Shown piece after piece: positions 45,914 through 58,139 of a stretch of DNA of 64,000 nucleotides; within the stretch, counting starts at the first letter, position 1, and every line of letters starts with the position of its first letter. The notes under the pieces were generated by a model. It was not told the DNA's origin. It saw only the letters and a program-made list of their open reading frames with translations, and made no database searches. The DNA is from Phialocephala subalpina (lineage: Eukaryota > Ascomycota > Leotiomycetes > Helotiales > Mollisiaceae): NCBI GenBank assembly GCA_900073065.1, contig FJOG01000002.1, forward strand, positions 3,460,184 through 3,524,183. Reading direction: 5' to 3'. The position numbers and the translations under genes are program-made.

Positions 45914-47451
45914 TTTTGAAAGAGGAAAGGTGGCAAGTGATTGTGTATAAATCCAGAAAGCTAAAAGATTTTAGTACTCTATACGGACAACAGCAGCATC
46001 TTACCTGGACTTGATATATTCATCACCCTCCTAGAGATACGCCGACTGATATTCAATACCCTGGCGCGGCATAGAAATCCGCTCAAAGGTTTAGATGCAG
46101 CAAGCCCGGGCTTTGCGCCCCCCTCTAAGCGGATTTTAAACCGAAAGGTGGAAAAAGCTTGAAAGATCTCCTGCTAAAGAATGCACTTTGCCCGTGCGTT
46201 GTCACTCTTCCAGACTCCTGTCGGAAATGCCTCTCCCCACGCCTTTTCTAGGACCCTTAGCGGAAACCCATCAGCCACGGCGGAGGTGGCATCTGCTGTG
46301 ATTCCCCCGGGCCGAACTTCCCAAGAGAGTGAATCCAAGTTCCCCCGATACGGGGATACGCCATTCTCATCCTATTATCCGAAGGGGCTCGTGGCCATTA
46401 CGTTATTGTTCACAAAGTCGCTGCAGCTGCCATCGTCAATGTTCTTTGAGGTGTCATGCCTTCGGTCTCCATAGAGAGTTTGTGTGTTGTGTACGAAGAA
46501 AAGAAATGGCAAATTGAGCGCAATGGCGTCCATAATCGTCTTCACGTGAGATCCCCCCCGCCCGCGTAGAGACAAGTCTCGATGGCACTAATGTAGGATT
46601 CGGTGATATGGCCACGGACTTTACCATCGGTCACTGTACAAAGTGTAAGCAGGAGGTCAGGTTCCTTGGTTTTCCGATTTGGTCTCGTAGCTACCACTAG
46701 CTAGCCAATGATCAACTCGACGAGGAGCTTCCCAAGGCAAACTGGGAGTGGGTTCCGGGAAGGAATGTTCTCATTATTAGCAGCAGCAGTATGGGAAAGA
46801 GTGAGAAACATAAGGGGTATAAACATGAGAGAGTTTTCGCTGTGAATCTTCATATAAGAAGAAAACGCTTTCCGAATTCAAGTTCTTCTGCTGCATCTGA
46901 GTGCCGTACGTGTGAAGAAAATAACTTGTAATATTGCGTGCCAATAACGTCTTGTCGTACGGTTTGAAATATTTATTATGTCGAAAGAGACCGCCTCGTA
47001 TGAGGCACTGCAGTGGCATCTTCGGATACGGGCACTTGAGAGTCACCATTTTGCCGTCTTTCGAGCCATCCAGGAACTGGTCATCATGACAAAATACTCG
47101 CAGCAGGTTCTGTTCTTCTAAGTGCACATCGATAGTGTCACACATTCGACAGATCTTGCACCAGTCATCGGTGTCATCCGGCCTAGAAAATTTAGGATCA
47201 TAAATACTAAAGTCTATAGTTCAATCGTAACCAACTTACAACTTATTAATAACTACACAAATAGCTTCAGCGCTTTCAAAACGCCCGGCCGATCTGAGCC
47301 TTCTCTTGAGGCTAGGAGATCCTTTGAGGCATAGAATAAAATTGAACTCACTTCTCAATGCATGAAATCTCTTCCTCTGACATGTAACCTTCTTTCACAC
47401 TTTGTCCATATATACCACTCACGGCACTCTCTCCTCCAACAGACACTCACC
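45914..47451. other. Long intergenic region
   Basis: About 1.5 kb. It contains an inverted repeat AAATCCGCT (46075-46083) and AGCGGATTT (46128-46136) about 165 bp upstream of the dioxygenase start. A 122-codon minus-strand frame at 46777-47145 was considered and not accepted. A TATATA word near 47409 precedes the next gene. Confidence 0.5.
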
Positions 47452-48288
47452 ATGCCTCAATCAGAATTCCGGATCGCCAACATGTTCTCATACCAAGAGA
47501 AAGCGCTCAGTGAGTTCTACCGCGGCATATCAACCTTCCGAGACTCCTTCATCGAGGACGGCGCTATTCTCGCCCTCGAGGAATTCCTCAAGTTCATCAC
47601 CCTCGTGCTAGTGCAAAACAATCTCCAGCCTCTATGCGTGGCCAACCTCAGACGAGGCACGATTCTACTTCCATTTTGCGTACAGACACAGAACTTCAAT
47701 GAAGGAAGCCTGTGGTGGCCCGCTTTCCACACTTTCCTGTCGAATCTGGTCCCATTGATCCACTCTCTTGATTCTTCGTTCGGGTCCGAGCATCCTGCAG
47801 AGTACGAGCGTGCGAATCGATATTTGGAGAACTTGAGGAGCTCTCAACTTGTTGGGTCGCGGATTGATGTTCGGACTGGTTGCTTCTTGTCCATGAGGCT
47901 GTCGAAGAATGTCGCCTTGGATCCGGTTCCGTTGACGAGCAGCCATTCTAGTCCGTGGACCGTGGTGACCTTGGCTGGAGGATACTACTACACTGCGGAA
48001 AAGATGAAGATACCAATACTGCAGAAGTATCCTGATACGCCAGTGGTGTATGGAGCGCCGGGAGACATTCTGACTATTAGGAGCGGAGTCAGCGTTGGTA
48101 GTGGGACATTTGTTGGGGATAGGTACCAGTTGGAAAATTTTCTGCTGCCTGTTACGGAGACGGATGAGGCGAATACGGAGAAATCGAATGAAACGGGAGG
48201 AGTAGATTGCAAAGAGGAGAGCAAGGATAGTGGTGAAGGTGGGGGAAAGCGTGGCAGCAGAGCGGGAAGACTGGCTACTCCAAGTTGA
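47452..48288 (+). CDS. Copy B of an unknown three-member family, intact
   Basis: Single exon, 278 residues, no family recognised. No signal peptide or membrane span is evident. Residues ~1-60 are helical (MFSYQEKALSEFYRGIS, ALEEFLKFITLVLV). A central block has GTILLPFC, then LWWPAFHTFLSNLVPLIHSL. The C-terminal half holds SSPWTVVTLAGG, IPIL, VYGAPGDILTIRSGVSVGSGTFVGDRYQLENFLLP and a charged, disordered tail. The same words occur in broken form at 18504-19410 and 62909-63600. The conserved Gly/Asp-rich stretch could be a beta-rich domain, but no function can be given. The start at 47452 follows an ACC context (CTCACCATG). Confidence 0.75.
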   Translation: MPQSEFRIANMFSYQEKALSEFYRGISTFRDSFIEDGAILALEEFLKFITLVLVQNNLQPLCVANLRRGTILLPFCVQTQNFNEGSLWWPAFHTFLSNLVPLIHSLDSSFGSEHPAEYERANRYLENLRSSQLVGSRIDVRTGCFLSMRLSKNVALDPVPLTSSHSSPWTVVTLAGGYYYTAEKMKIPILQKYPDTPVVYGAPGDILTIRSGVSVGSGTFVGDRYQLENFLLPVTETDEANTEKSNETGGVDCKEESKDSGEGGGKRGSRAGRLATPS

Positions 48289-49351
48289 GCGACGAGTTCT
48301 CTCTATAGTCATCAAGGAAAGAAGTCAGTGTCCGACCATCACATAGTACATAGGCACGGACAAATGCAGCTGCTGCTTAAAGGATCATAACCTCCCCTGG
48401 GAAGTCGCTGCCCACAATGCGAATATCATTTCGAGGTCCTTGCGAGAGCCAGTACCATCCATTTCCTCGAGTACGAAGTTATCTTACAGGAAGAAATCTG
48501 ATTTATCATCGCACAACACAGAAGTGGTGTCATTGTCTCATCAAAAACAGACTGATGAGACGTCTGAGATACATGTGTCGATGAACAAAGGTGGTGGTCG
48601 GATGCTGCTGCGCTGACTCGATACAATGCGCAGCTGAAACATACTCAGGCAGGCATTCTCTTCATATTTTCGAGCTTCAATACCCTTGAGAGATAGCTAT
48701 CTTGGGGATACCATCGCGTAGGCTTCAAGAAGAGAAGAAGGAGGAGAAATATGTGAGGGAGGTTGAGTTGGAAGAAAGGAGACTTGCGACCGCAGCGAAA
48801 TCGGGGTGGTTGGGCTGCTGAAGAGCACTAAAAATTTAAGGTTAGCGAGATGGGCAACTCTTCCAGCATCGCAAGCTCACTATCCTGTACCTCCTCAATT
48901 CAACAACTCGAATCGTCGACGAGTATAGCACCATCACCTATCAATTTTCATCGCGAAATACTATTCATGGTCTCAAATACCACGAAGCCCCCCTCTTCTG
49001 TGATTGAATAGTTTATTTGCGACATCTTTTTAAGCTATAGGCAGAAGCACAGGGGCAAAGGTGGGATTTCCAGACGACTTTTCTATCCTGCTTTCTATCA
49101 ACCCCGCGTTGGATCTCATCAAGCTCATAAAGACGAGCAATCGTTGTCTTACATCCTGAATGTTTGGGTGATTTATGTGTTTTGAGGATCGCTATCGACG
49201 TTCAGCTGAGAGTACCAAGTCACGAGTCTTGCTGTCCCGCCGTCTCTCAACATTCAGGGAAGGAGCGACCAAGAGCATCAAGCAGGAGAACCAATTCTGA
49301 ATCTCATCCCGGCAGTCGCTTCCTATCTTTTTCACATCGACGACCTAAAAG
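48289..49351. other. Intergenic region
   Basis: About 1.06 kb with only chance frames; the part near 49300-49351 probably belongs to the 5' leader of the peptidase gene. Confidence 0.5.
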
Positions 49352-51233
49352 ATGGGTGTCATGATCTCAAGTCTCCGGGGCGCGTCCACCCGCGAGGACG
49401 TCTCTTTGAAGCAGCCATTCTTCCGCCCTACCCTGCGACAGGATATCACTGAAGCCAACATCAATGAGTTGTTTGAAAGTCCTGAATTTCGCGATGTCAT
49501 TGCTCAGCGGTTGTCTGGCGCTGTCAAGATACCAACTCAGACATACGATGATGTGGGCAAGATTGGCGAGGACGATCGATGGGATGTGTTCTATAGATTT
49601 TCGACATATTTGAAGAAGACGTTTCCGAGGGTGTGAGTAAAAATCTTTTCTCTGGAACACTACATAGGTACTGAACGTACCTGCAGTTATCGAACCTTTG
49701 ATATTGAGACGTTCAATGAGCATGCTTTTCTGTATACATGGAAAGGTTCGGACAGTTCTTTGAAGCCGTTGGTCTTCATGGCTCATTCAGATGTAAGACT
49801 CTCCTTCCAAGATCAACGAGATTCATTGACAATATAAGGTTGTTCCTGCATCAGATTCGACGGCAGATAGGTGGACGCATCCGCCATTCGAGGGCCACTA
49901 TGATGGAACTTACATCTGGGGACGAGGATCAGTAGACGACAAGAGCAACGTGATCGCCAAGCTCTCTGCCTTCGAGGCTCTTATACTCGCCGATTTCAAG
50001 CCGACAAGGACCGTCATTCTTGCTCTCGGGTGTGATGAAGAAGGTGGCTCCCACGGTTACGGTGCTGCTGCTTTAGCGCCGCGCCTGTTGGAGACCTATG
50101 GCGAGGATGGAGTTGAGATTATTGTAAGTCAAGTCTGATCTTTGAGGATGTAGACTGATGGTGAAAGATGGATGAAGGGACACTTGGTATTGAGAATAGA
50201 TGGGGAACGGATTTTGCGATTCCTGCAACCACGGAGAAAGGACATGTTGATGTCACTGTCACGATCGATGGGGCTGGAGGGCATTCTTCGACGCCACCTT
50301 ATCACACCAACAGTAAGTTCGGGTTCCTACCCACCTGATGCATCAACTGACTAGAGTGCAGTTGGATACCTTGCTCAGATCATCCAAAAGATCGAGGAGA
50401 ATCAGTTCAACTCACGTCTCACAAGTATCAACCCCACTAAAGCCTACCTTGAGACAGCAGCTCACCACGCAAAAACAATGGACAAGAGTCTGCGAGATGC
50501 CATTCTTGCCGGCTCGACAGACAAGGTCATTGAGTATCTGAATCGAGATCCTTCTACGAGAGCTCAGATACGGACTACGACTGCTGTGGACGTCATCCAA
50601 GGTGGGGTCAAATGTAGGTTTTAGAAATCGATGGACGACTTGGTTCGCTGATCAGAGAAACAGCGAACGCGTTGCCAGAATCTGCGTCAGTTCTCATCAA
50701 CCACCGCATTGCCGTGGAGGAATCAGTGCAAGGCGTTCTAGATCACTACGAGAAGATCCTGGGACCATTGGCGAAGAAGTGGGGTTTCTCACTTCAAGCC
50801 CTAAACGAAAAGAATCCTAGCACCACCCGTTTCTATAAATCATCCAGCGCCAAAATCACAATCACCACACATGGCGATCTTGAGCCCTCACCACCCTCGG
50901 ACCCCAAAGATGAACGCTTCAGCTGGCTAGCTGGCACGATCCGAGGTGTCTTCGGAGAGGACGTCGTCGTAGCTCCAGTGCTGGAAGTTGGTATGTCTTC
51001 GATATCTTACCCATGAAACAGACCAAGACTGACTGTAAATAGGGAACACCGACACGAGATTCTACTGGAAACTCTGTCCTCAGATATATCGTATCAATCC
51101 ATACAGTGCGAAGTGGGACCCGAGAGGGTTGAAGATCCATACCGTTGATGAACGAATGCCTGTTGATGGGTTGTTGGAGCTGGTGAAATTCTATCATGAG
51201 TTCATCAGAGTGGTGGACGAGAAGAGGGTATGA
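49352..51233 (+). CDS. M20 metallopeptidase, carboxypeptidase S-like
   Basis: Zinc peptidase of the M20 family related to vacuolar Gly-X carboxypeptidase (Cps1). Seven exons: 49352-49632, 49687-49792, 49839-50123, 50168-50312, 50362-50613, 50664-50990 and 51043-51233, total 528 residues. Metal ligands expected for the family are visible: His-Asp in VFMAHSDVVP, Asp in WGRGSVDDKSN, Glu-Glu in GCDEEGGSHGY, Asp/Glu in IIMDEGTLG, and the last His in LKIHTVDERM. The dimerisation insert begins at HVDVTVTIDGAGGHSSTPP. Unlike yeast Cps1 there is no long N-terminal membrane anchor in this model, so either it is cytosolic or an upstream exon is missed. Followed at once by the 250-bp tandem duplication. 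Confidence 0.9.
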
Positions 51234-51338
51234 AAAGCGAGGCCTCAAGGATATCAAGACAGTGGGTTTGAAGGAATGATTATGTTGATATTATGAGAAG
51301 TTAAGGAACGACTATGGATAAGAATTCGTACATCTACA

Positions 51339-51840
51339 ATGCAACCCAAAAATCTAGGCGCCGATGCCATGCAAAATCAAAACTTTCTCGAGGTCAACAC
51401 TCCTGCCTCGTGTCCGCAACCCCTCATCCCATCATTCATTGTCCCCCTCCCGCACGCTCTTCCTCCTCTACCGCCATTTAAGTGAGGTAGCAAAGCACAG
51501 ATCCGATTGTGTCAAGGTTCGTACTGATATCAGCAGGAGTATCCAAGTTGAATGGCGTGCTTCCTATTTGAGTTCCCTCCTCATCTTTATGCAACCCAAA
51601 AATCTAGGCGCCGATGCCATGCAAAATCAAAACTTTCTCGAGGTCAACACTCCTGCCTCGTGTCCGCAACCCCTCATCCCATCATTCATTGTCCCCCTCC
51701 CGCACGCTCTTCCTCCTCTACCGCCATTTAAGTGAGGTAGCAAAGCACAGATCCGATTGTGTCAAGGTTCGTACTGATATCAGCAGGAGTATCCAAGTTG
51801 AATGGCGTGCTTCCTATTTGAGTTCCCTCCTCATCTTTAT
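51339..51840 (+). repeat. Exact 250-bp tandem duplication
   Basis: 51341-51590 and 51591-51840 are identical base for base by eye, both starting GCAACCCAAAAATCTAGGCG and ending CTCCTCATCTTTAT. It lies between the peptidase stop and a small minus-strand frame, whose 3' end runs into the second copy. Absence of mutations indicates either a very recent event or an assembly artefact. Confidence 0.95.
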
Positions 51841-51972
51841 TTGAACGAAGATGTTGACGAAGTTTAGTTCGTCGAGGGCGGATGTGCCTTGGCCGTTGCG
51901 GGCGGTGAGCGGGGCTACGAGGGTAGTGGGGGAGAGGAAAAGGAGAGAGATGAGAGTGGTGGTGGAGTGCAT
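51814..51972 (-). CDS. Small possible secreted protein, 3' end altered by duplication
   Basis: 52-residue frame from the ATG at 51972. The N-terminus (MHSTTTLISLLFLSPTTLVAP) is a convincing signal peptide followed by LTARNGQGTSALDEL. The last ~15 residues are coded at the junction with the second 250-bp copy, so the original C-terminus may have been lost, or more exons lie beyond. Family unknown. Confidence 0.35.
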   Translation of the reverse strand: MHSTTTLISLLFLSPTTLVAPLTARNGQGTSALDELNFVNIFVQIKMRRELK

Positions 51973-52587
51973 TTTGATGACTTTGGTGGAAGGTGATGGT
52001 TGGGTGTTGGGTGATGTGGAGGATAAAAGGGGAGTTGTGGTTGAGTGAATGTGTGATAACTTTAGGAAAGAAACCAATTACCGGAAGTAAGAAAATTTGA
52101 AGTTGTCTATTTGAAGTGAGGATGTGAAGAAGAGATCCGTGACAGACACCGAAGCGTGTTATAAACTTGATGCCCCTATCACCTTGACATCTCAGAGAAT
52201 ATTCTCAGAAGCTTGAGCGAGCAAGTCTGTGAAAGGTAATCAAACTATCTAGCATATGTAGAGGCGCAAAAGTCAAAACGTCGCCAAGAAAAAAAGGGTT
52301 GAGGCTAGAGGGAGAATATAGGTAAATCCAGTCACGTGTTAGGAGTATTTGGACTTTGACTTGCACTAGACTCGGATTCGAACCAATGGTAGAGCAGCTC
52401 GCTGTAATATGAGGAAAGCTTGAGTCAATCAAGGTACTTGACATGCAGTGAGGCTGAACTTGAGGGACTGCTCGTTCCGATGTCAAGACCAACTTGCATT
52501 CGCGAGTCCGATTGGTCATTGTCTGATTCGACAGGCCTTTAGACGCGAATAAGCCTGCATAGAATACAAGTACGTGCATTCTTGATC

Positions 52588-53625
52588 TCATAAAATCTCA
52601 TTGCCTAACACCTTTGTTGATACAACTGAATTCTCAACTCCAGCAACCTCCGTTATTCTAACTCCATTCGACTGTAACGTAGCCTTCTCGCCAGACGCCT
52701 GAGATTCCTTGACCCAAACTCCAATCTTCGTCCTACTGGAAGACAACATGAACTCCAACAAACATCCCAAAGCAACCCTGGGCATGATCCTCTATAGATA
52801 CATGCGGGAAACTCCTAATCACTAGACCCCAGAACCTCGGAGTCAGTATACGTCCTTCGTACGTAGATTCAAGGGTAAGGCTATATCCCGTCGGCACTCA
52901 TCCATCCATCAAGAAAGAAGTGTTCAACATACCTGTTCTCTCCTCTTCGTAACCAACAGCGCCATCAAACTCAACATAACCATCCTCTCCCATTCCTCCC
53001 CACCTCCCTCCCTAACCTGCAACTTAGACCTGCTCTTCCATCCCCTATACTCAGGATCCTTCTTCAAATACTGCGCAACCAACACCTCCTCTTCATCATC
53101 ATCTCGATCGGTCACTAATTCCATATCATCCCAATTCCCCGCATCATGAAACTTCTCCCCCTTATGTCTCCATACAAACATCTCTCTCTCCGCTCCCCCG
53201 AACGAAAATTCGAATTGATGGCGTGACGACCAGCCTTTCACTTTATCCAAGCGCTCCAAAACCACAGGTCCGTGTTCGTAATCCCCCAATTCAAGCGTGT
53301 AATGTCCAGAAAAGGTCTTCAGATCAGCGTCCCCAATGATAGGCTCCTTGGTGCTAGGCCCAAAGTGGAGAATCACGTCCCGTTTCTTGGGATTGTAGAG
53401 CGAGATCTCGAAATAGTATTCGTGCTCGTCGGAGCCAGAAGAGAATTGGAAATCAGACAGTCCTGATCTACGGATCGTGAAATCTTTGAAGCGGTTGCTG
53501 GCTTCTGGTTTCGTGATTGATTTCTTGAGGGATAGGGAGTTGGATGTTGCGTTTGAGACGAGGGTTGTGCTTGTCCCGTGGGGCGACAGCACTGCGGCTT
53601 CGTATGAAGGGGGCTCGAGAGACAT
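52588..53625 (-). CDS. Conserved-looking protein, unknown function
   Basis: Exons 52933-53625 and 52588-52791 give 298 residues, phase 0 at the junction. After a short PPSYEAA N-terminal word comes a beta-rich body with regular strands: RFKDFTIRRSGLSDFQF, EYYFEISLYNPKKRDVILHFG, HYTLELGDYEHGPVVLERLD, HQFEFSFGGAEREMFVWRHKG. The layout recalls tubby/LURP-like lipid-binding barrels, but this is only a resemblance. Near the end MVMLSLMALLVTKRREQ joins RIMPRVALGCLLEFM, giving a helical hydrophobic segment like the central helix of such barrels. No membrane protein signature otherwise. Same strand as the downstream small secreted frame. Confidence 0.65.
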
Positions 53626-54680
53626 TTTGATAGCGATAAGGTACAGATAACAAAGTACAGTAAGGTTTAATCAGGAACGATAATTAAAAAGGGGAGACTG
53701 CCAAGCGACCTGCTCTTTATCCCCAGATTCTTAGCGGGGTAAGGTTAAAATATCAACAGACGAACAACTAGAAGCCGGCCGAAGGCCGGTGCTTGAAGTA
53801 AAAACCCCATCCCGTGCGCAAGAAAATATTGAGAAACGTGCTGTCAAGACTGCGTCATTGGGGTTTGGGATGCCGCTATTGGGCGTATTTGTGGCCTCCA
53901 ATAACAGCACGTTGTGAACCGCTGGATACAGGGGCTTTGGATTCAGCCACTTTTTGCTTTTGGGACGCCACAGTGATGATAGCGAATTGGAAGGGAGGCG
54001 GAGATGTCGACAACCGAAAAGAGAAAAGGATTTTGCGGGTGGTGATCAGGGAACAATTTTTGGGCGACATTTCGCTATGTTCCGCGCACCTGGAAAGCGG
54101 CAGGGCAATGCCGATAACAACCTTCTCTGGATTGCCTTGGAGAGTTAATGTGAGCGTAATCCACGTATTGGAGAGAGGTTTTCTGGTGTCTGACTTGCTA
54201 AAATTTTATTTTCAAGATGTCCCATGCTCGAAAACATCAGGTGCCACAACCTTAATTACGAGAGAGAATCTCGAGAAACGTGATCGTGGCTTGATGGCGA
54301 ATGCGAAGCGATTGGTCTACAACGTCTGGATCCTGGTCGATAGACTGTTGGTGGGATGATCTTGGGGTATTGCGGGGTAAATGCGTGGGATATAAACGTA
54401 AGAATAGTAAGTTATTGGTGATGCCACTGTCAAGCTTTTCATCCCAAAGGAGTAAGGTGCCATTTCTTAAGGAGAAGGCCCCTTAGAGCAACTCTTCAGA
54501 CCACCATTATTCGCCACTGAAGTCATAAGGCATAACAAGATACTGAGGAGATGTGAGTGCGTTGTCGGTGCGCTTGTGTCTCGCTTCGCCCCCTATTTTT
54601 ATTGCTATGCCAAGACCTCTGGCGAAGAGAGCCATGAGGGGAGCGCAGCTATGGACGAGGAACTCGAACAGAAAGAATCT
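53626..54680. other. Intergenic region
   Basis: About 1.05 kb. One 181-codon plus-strand frame (53814-54359) has no family resemblance and poor composition; it is not accepted. Otherwise nothing. Confidence 0.45.
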
Positions 54681-56488
54681 TCAAAGAATCTCATCTCTCT
54701 TAGAAGCTCTGAGCCACATCTCGGACTGCATGAAAATTCCAACATTGAAGGAATGCCAAGGTTTCGTCGGATCAACAATCTCAAGCTCAAAGCGTCGCAA
54801 AAGCTACAAAGTCCAATCGGACCTTCATCAGCAAACATAATCCGGGATAGACTCCGAAGGTACGTACCTCAACAAACACCTTATTTAACTCAATCATCGC
54901 GACATTCTTCCCCAAACACTGCCACCTCCCATACCCAAAAATAAGCTCCAACGTCAACTCCCTCTCTCGAATCTTCTCAACTGGGTTGAAGTCTTCGAGC
55001 CATCTCTCAGGACGGAAAACGTTGACATCCTCGCCAAATATCTCTTTGTTTCTAAAGATGCCCCAGGCACAGTACCCGATTTTAGTTCCTTCAGGAAGAA
55101 AGATGTCGTTGAAGGTGTCGCCACCGGGAGGGACGACTTTGGACATTAGTCCCGTGACAGGAGGGAAGATTCGAAGACCTTCTTTGATTACTGCTTGGAG
55201 ATAAGGCATTTCTTTTGCTTCAGAATCTGTGATTGGTGAGGAGGGGGCTGCTTTTCGTATTTCTGCTAGAAGGGTAGAAAGGACACGTGGGCTGGTTATG
55301 AGATGGAGGAGGGTCGCTCGGATGGCGGTTGCGGTTGTGTCGGATCCGGCGAGACTGAATTGAAATGAATCTTGAAATCCAGGAAGGCTTAGATGAATGC
55401 ACTTACATCTGGACGAGGGTCTCGGATTCTGCTTCCTTCTGGGTGAGACCATGGCGAATGAACGATCCAAGCATATCGTTCTGGATCTTCTTGTTTCGTC
55501 CGAAGCGCTCACCCACCACTTGTTTCGCAATCCTAAAGATTCATCAGCTCCCGTACATTCACACTTCGCAATTCAAGAAGTGCTTACCCCATGACTTTGC
55601 CAAGACCAAGCTGATCCTTCTCAGACGGTAGCAAACTTTTCAAAAGTGGCGATGACAGTAGCCAAAGAAGCCATGGCAATACTGTAGTCATAATTATAGC
55701 TGGGAGTGTCTCTTCCGTTGTCTTGATATACTCGTGGACATCAGAATCAGTAGCAATGTCCCCGAAAGCCTCTCCGAATGCGACATCTGAGATAACATCT
55801 AGAGTGAAGTACTGAGCTTTTCGTCCGAAGTCGCAGGGCTTGAAGTCCGACTCGGTAGACAGGTACTTTTTCTCGATGAGCTGAACGAGGTTGAACACAT
55901 TGCGGTCAATTGTCTTCTCTAAATTTTCGACTTCCTTGCCCGAGTACTATCGAATGTCGTCAGCTTTTACTGAAGCAGCAATCACCGTGCCTGACATACT
56001 CCGGCAGCCATTTTCGCTCTTAGCTCATTATGCTTCTCATCATTTCTCTCAGACAGAACGTTATCGCGGCTTGGATCAAGTCGCATTCCATCGTACCAGT
56101 CCGATCGTTTGTACGGAGTCCTCACTGCCAACATCCTCCTCATCAAGTTTGGATCACTGGTAACCAGTGTATCGTGACCCACCCTCGCAATTGATCCTGT
56201 TGTTGTTTGTATCAGTGACTTGTTCTGAGAGAATAAACTGGATGCGTGGACTCTACCGTATTTTTCACAGACCTCGGCCAGGTCCAGGTGCATTGTGCTG
56301 CCGGAGACATGTCGTATCAGCCATAGATTTGAGAATCCAGCTATGAATGGCCCTTTGACGTGACGAAGGCGATACCACGAATTGATGGTTTGCCATGCGA
56401 TTGATGTGACGACCAGGAGGAGAGCAGACCAGATGAGAAGCTTGTAATTGCCAAGGACGCTACTGAGATGGGTTGCATGGACAATCAT
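54681..56488 (-). CDS. Cytochrome P450 monooxygenase
   Basis: Haem-thiolate oxygenase anchored in the ER. Six exons: 56257-56488, 56000-56196, 55588-55946, 55407-55532, 54868-55354 and 54681-54803, giving 507 residues, a normal P450 length. The N-terminal helix (LIWSALLLVVTSIAW) is the membrane anchor. The I-helix motif is AGSDTTATAIR, the K-helix ExxR is EGLR, the PERF-like word is FRPERW, and the haem loop is FGYGRWQCLGKNVA. The final exon (ELLRRFELEIVDPTKPW..) supplies the usual beta3 C-terminus. It resembles fungal pisatin-demethylase/benzoate-type P450s in the layout of RVGHDTLVTSDP, but substrate is unknown. No other biosynthetic enzyme adjoins it. Confidence 0.92.
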
Positions 56489-58139
56489 GGTCGGGAGTGG
56501 GTTGTGGGGTTGATGGCGACGGCGAATGACTAGATGTAATCGCAAGTGGAAATAAATCTTGGAAACAAGAAGGCAGATGCTCCTCTCACCGCGCGGGGCC
56601 GAGGTGAATGCGGGGCGGGCCGCAGGACAGGTCGGTGACAATCAACCCCACCTTCCTGATCCGGACGAAACTATTGATAGGCAACTTGGTTACCCGCGCT
56701 ATACGAGATAAATATCGGCATGTCTCATTGCCCTTTCCGCCCCTGGCTTTAGGTGATCTTGGTGATTTTGTTGCACATCGCATTTGTATAAAGCCTGATC
56801 CTGTATCCTGATCTTCGAACCTTAATTCAACTTCTTATACCGACGATCGTCCGGACTTTGTGGCATAACTTCGGCTCGAAGTTCAAAGGCGCTTCGGAGG
56901 CTTCAAAGTGTACAGTACATTGGGTCAATGTGCGTTTCCCTGTACTGACTTGAAGACTTTCTTTAAATAGATCGCGACCTTTTAAGGCTAGCGGCTGAAT
57001 TGATCGAAATTGAGAGGCTTTGCGGCGATCTACGCCTTCGCGAAACCATACAATATCGGCAAGAGAAAGAGTGCAAATTTAATTAAAAATTAAAAAATAA
57101 AAATGAAAATAAAATAAAAATTTCCTGAGAAACTAGACTTCCCGACGAATCCGAGCGTTGAGAGGCGACCTACTCAAAGCATGAAGACCAACGACTCGAC
57201 GCGTGATATACTGGCTAACCTCATAACAGACTGAACAGAACACCACCTAGACTCAAAAGCCTGCAACCTGTACTCCACAGAAAATGGCTCAACAAGAAAT
57301 AACTGTTGCACATTGCAAATCTAACTGCCCATCCGAGGTCTACTCCTCATACAACAAACAATTCTTCCACGTAGTACCCACTAGGAATTTCGGCCTTGCC
57401 CTCTTCGAACACCAACCAACCAACGACAACGAAGACAACTGTTGCACATCGCAATTCTTATTGTCCACCCGAGGTCCTCCTTCCTCCTATGCTTTCCACT
57501 TGGCAAGTGTTACGATTGTCCTCTTGACATCCGGACCCACGTAAGACTTGAGGCTCGAACCCGCTGCACTTCTAAGCAACGCAATAAACCAACGCAAAAG
57601 GAACGAACTGTTGCACATCGCAGATAGAACTGTCCACCTGAACACCCTCTCTTCCACTTGCTATTACGACTCTCTCATATGCCTGAGTGTGTTCGGTCCG
57701 GACAAGGCAAAAACTCGGCCACCGCAATCCACACCAACAGAACGCAACAAGAACGAATTGTTGCAAGTCGCAAATGGAACTGTCCACCCGAAGCACTCCT
57801 CTTTTTCCACTTGGTATTACGTCCTCTCTGCTCGCTCTTACTCGCATGTCTGAGTCTTCCGGTGCCGAGATGATTATTGGTTGAAGGTGGATGTGGGGCA
57901 AGTGCGAGATGTGGAGACTGTGGGGAGGGGCCAGGAGCTGGACTGAGCTTTGACGAAATGGATGTTGAAATGAAATGGAAATAGGTTCGTACGAGAATTG
58001 GGATGCTGCATGAAGTGCACTGGCATTGAAGGGGGTGGCGCGGTGGGAAGGAAATGGAAGATTTGCAGGAGGGAGAAGGTGGACATTCGAGTTCGGTTGG
58101 AGTGCTTATTCTGGATGCAGAATATTTTCATTTTCAGCT
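56489..58139. other. Intergenic region with four-fold degenerate repeat
   Basis: About 1.65 kb. The main content is a repeat with period ~140-170 bp at ~57301-57840 (listed separately). A short AT-rich patch lies at 57070-57125. No gene supported. Confidence 0.55.
57301..57840 (+). repeat. Degenerate ~150-bp repeat, four units
   Basis: The word CTGTTGCACAT (or close variants) starts units at about 57303, 57440, 57608 and 57759. Each is followed by TCGCAA-like, then CTGTCCACCCGA-like and TTCCACTTG-like words. Unit spacing varies between ~137 and 168 bp. Translated, three units give VAHxxxxCPPE-like words in different frames, so any former coding function is unclear. Confidence 0.7.

Noticed and set aside
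46777..47145. 122-codon minus-strand frame with a possible upstream exon (WCKICRMCD word)
   Set aside because: An intron join to an upstream stretch is possible, but no start codon could be found for that stretch and no family is recognised.
52371..52400. tRNA-like GGTTCGAATCC word on the minus strand
   Set aside because: The surrounding sequence does not form a T stem or an acceptor/anticodon arrangement; not a tRNA.
53814..54359. 181-codon plus-strand open frame
   Set aside because: No recognisable domain, odd composition and no splice or promoter support; probably chance.
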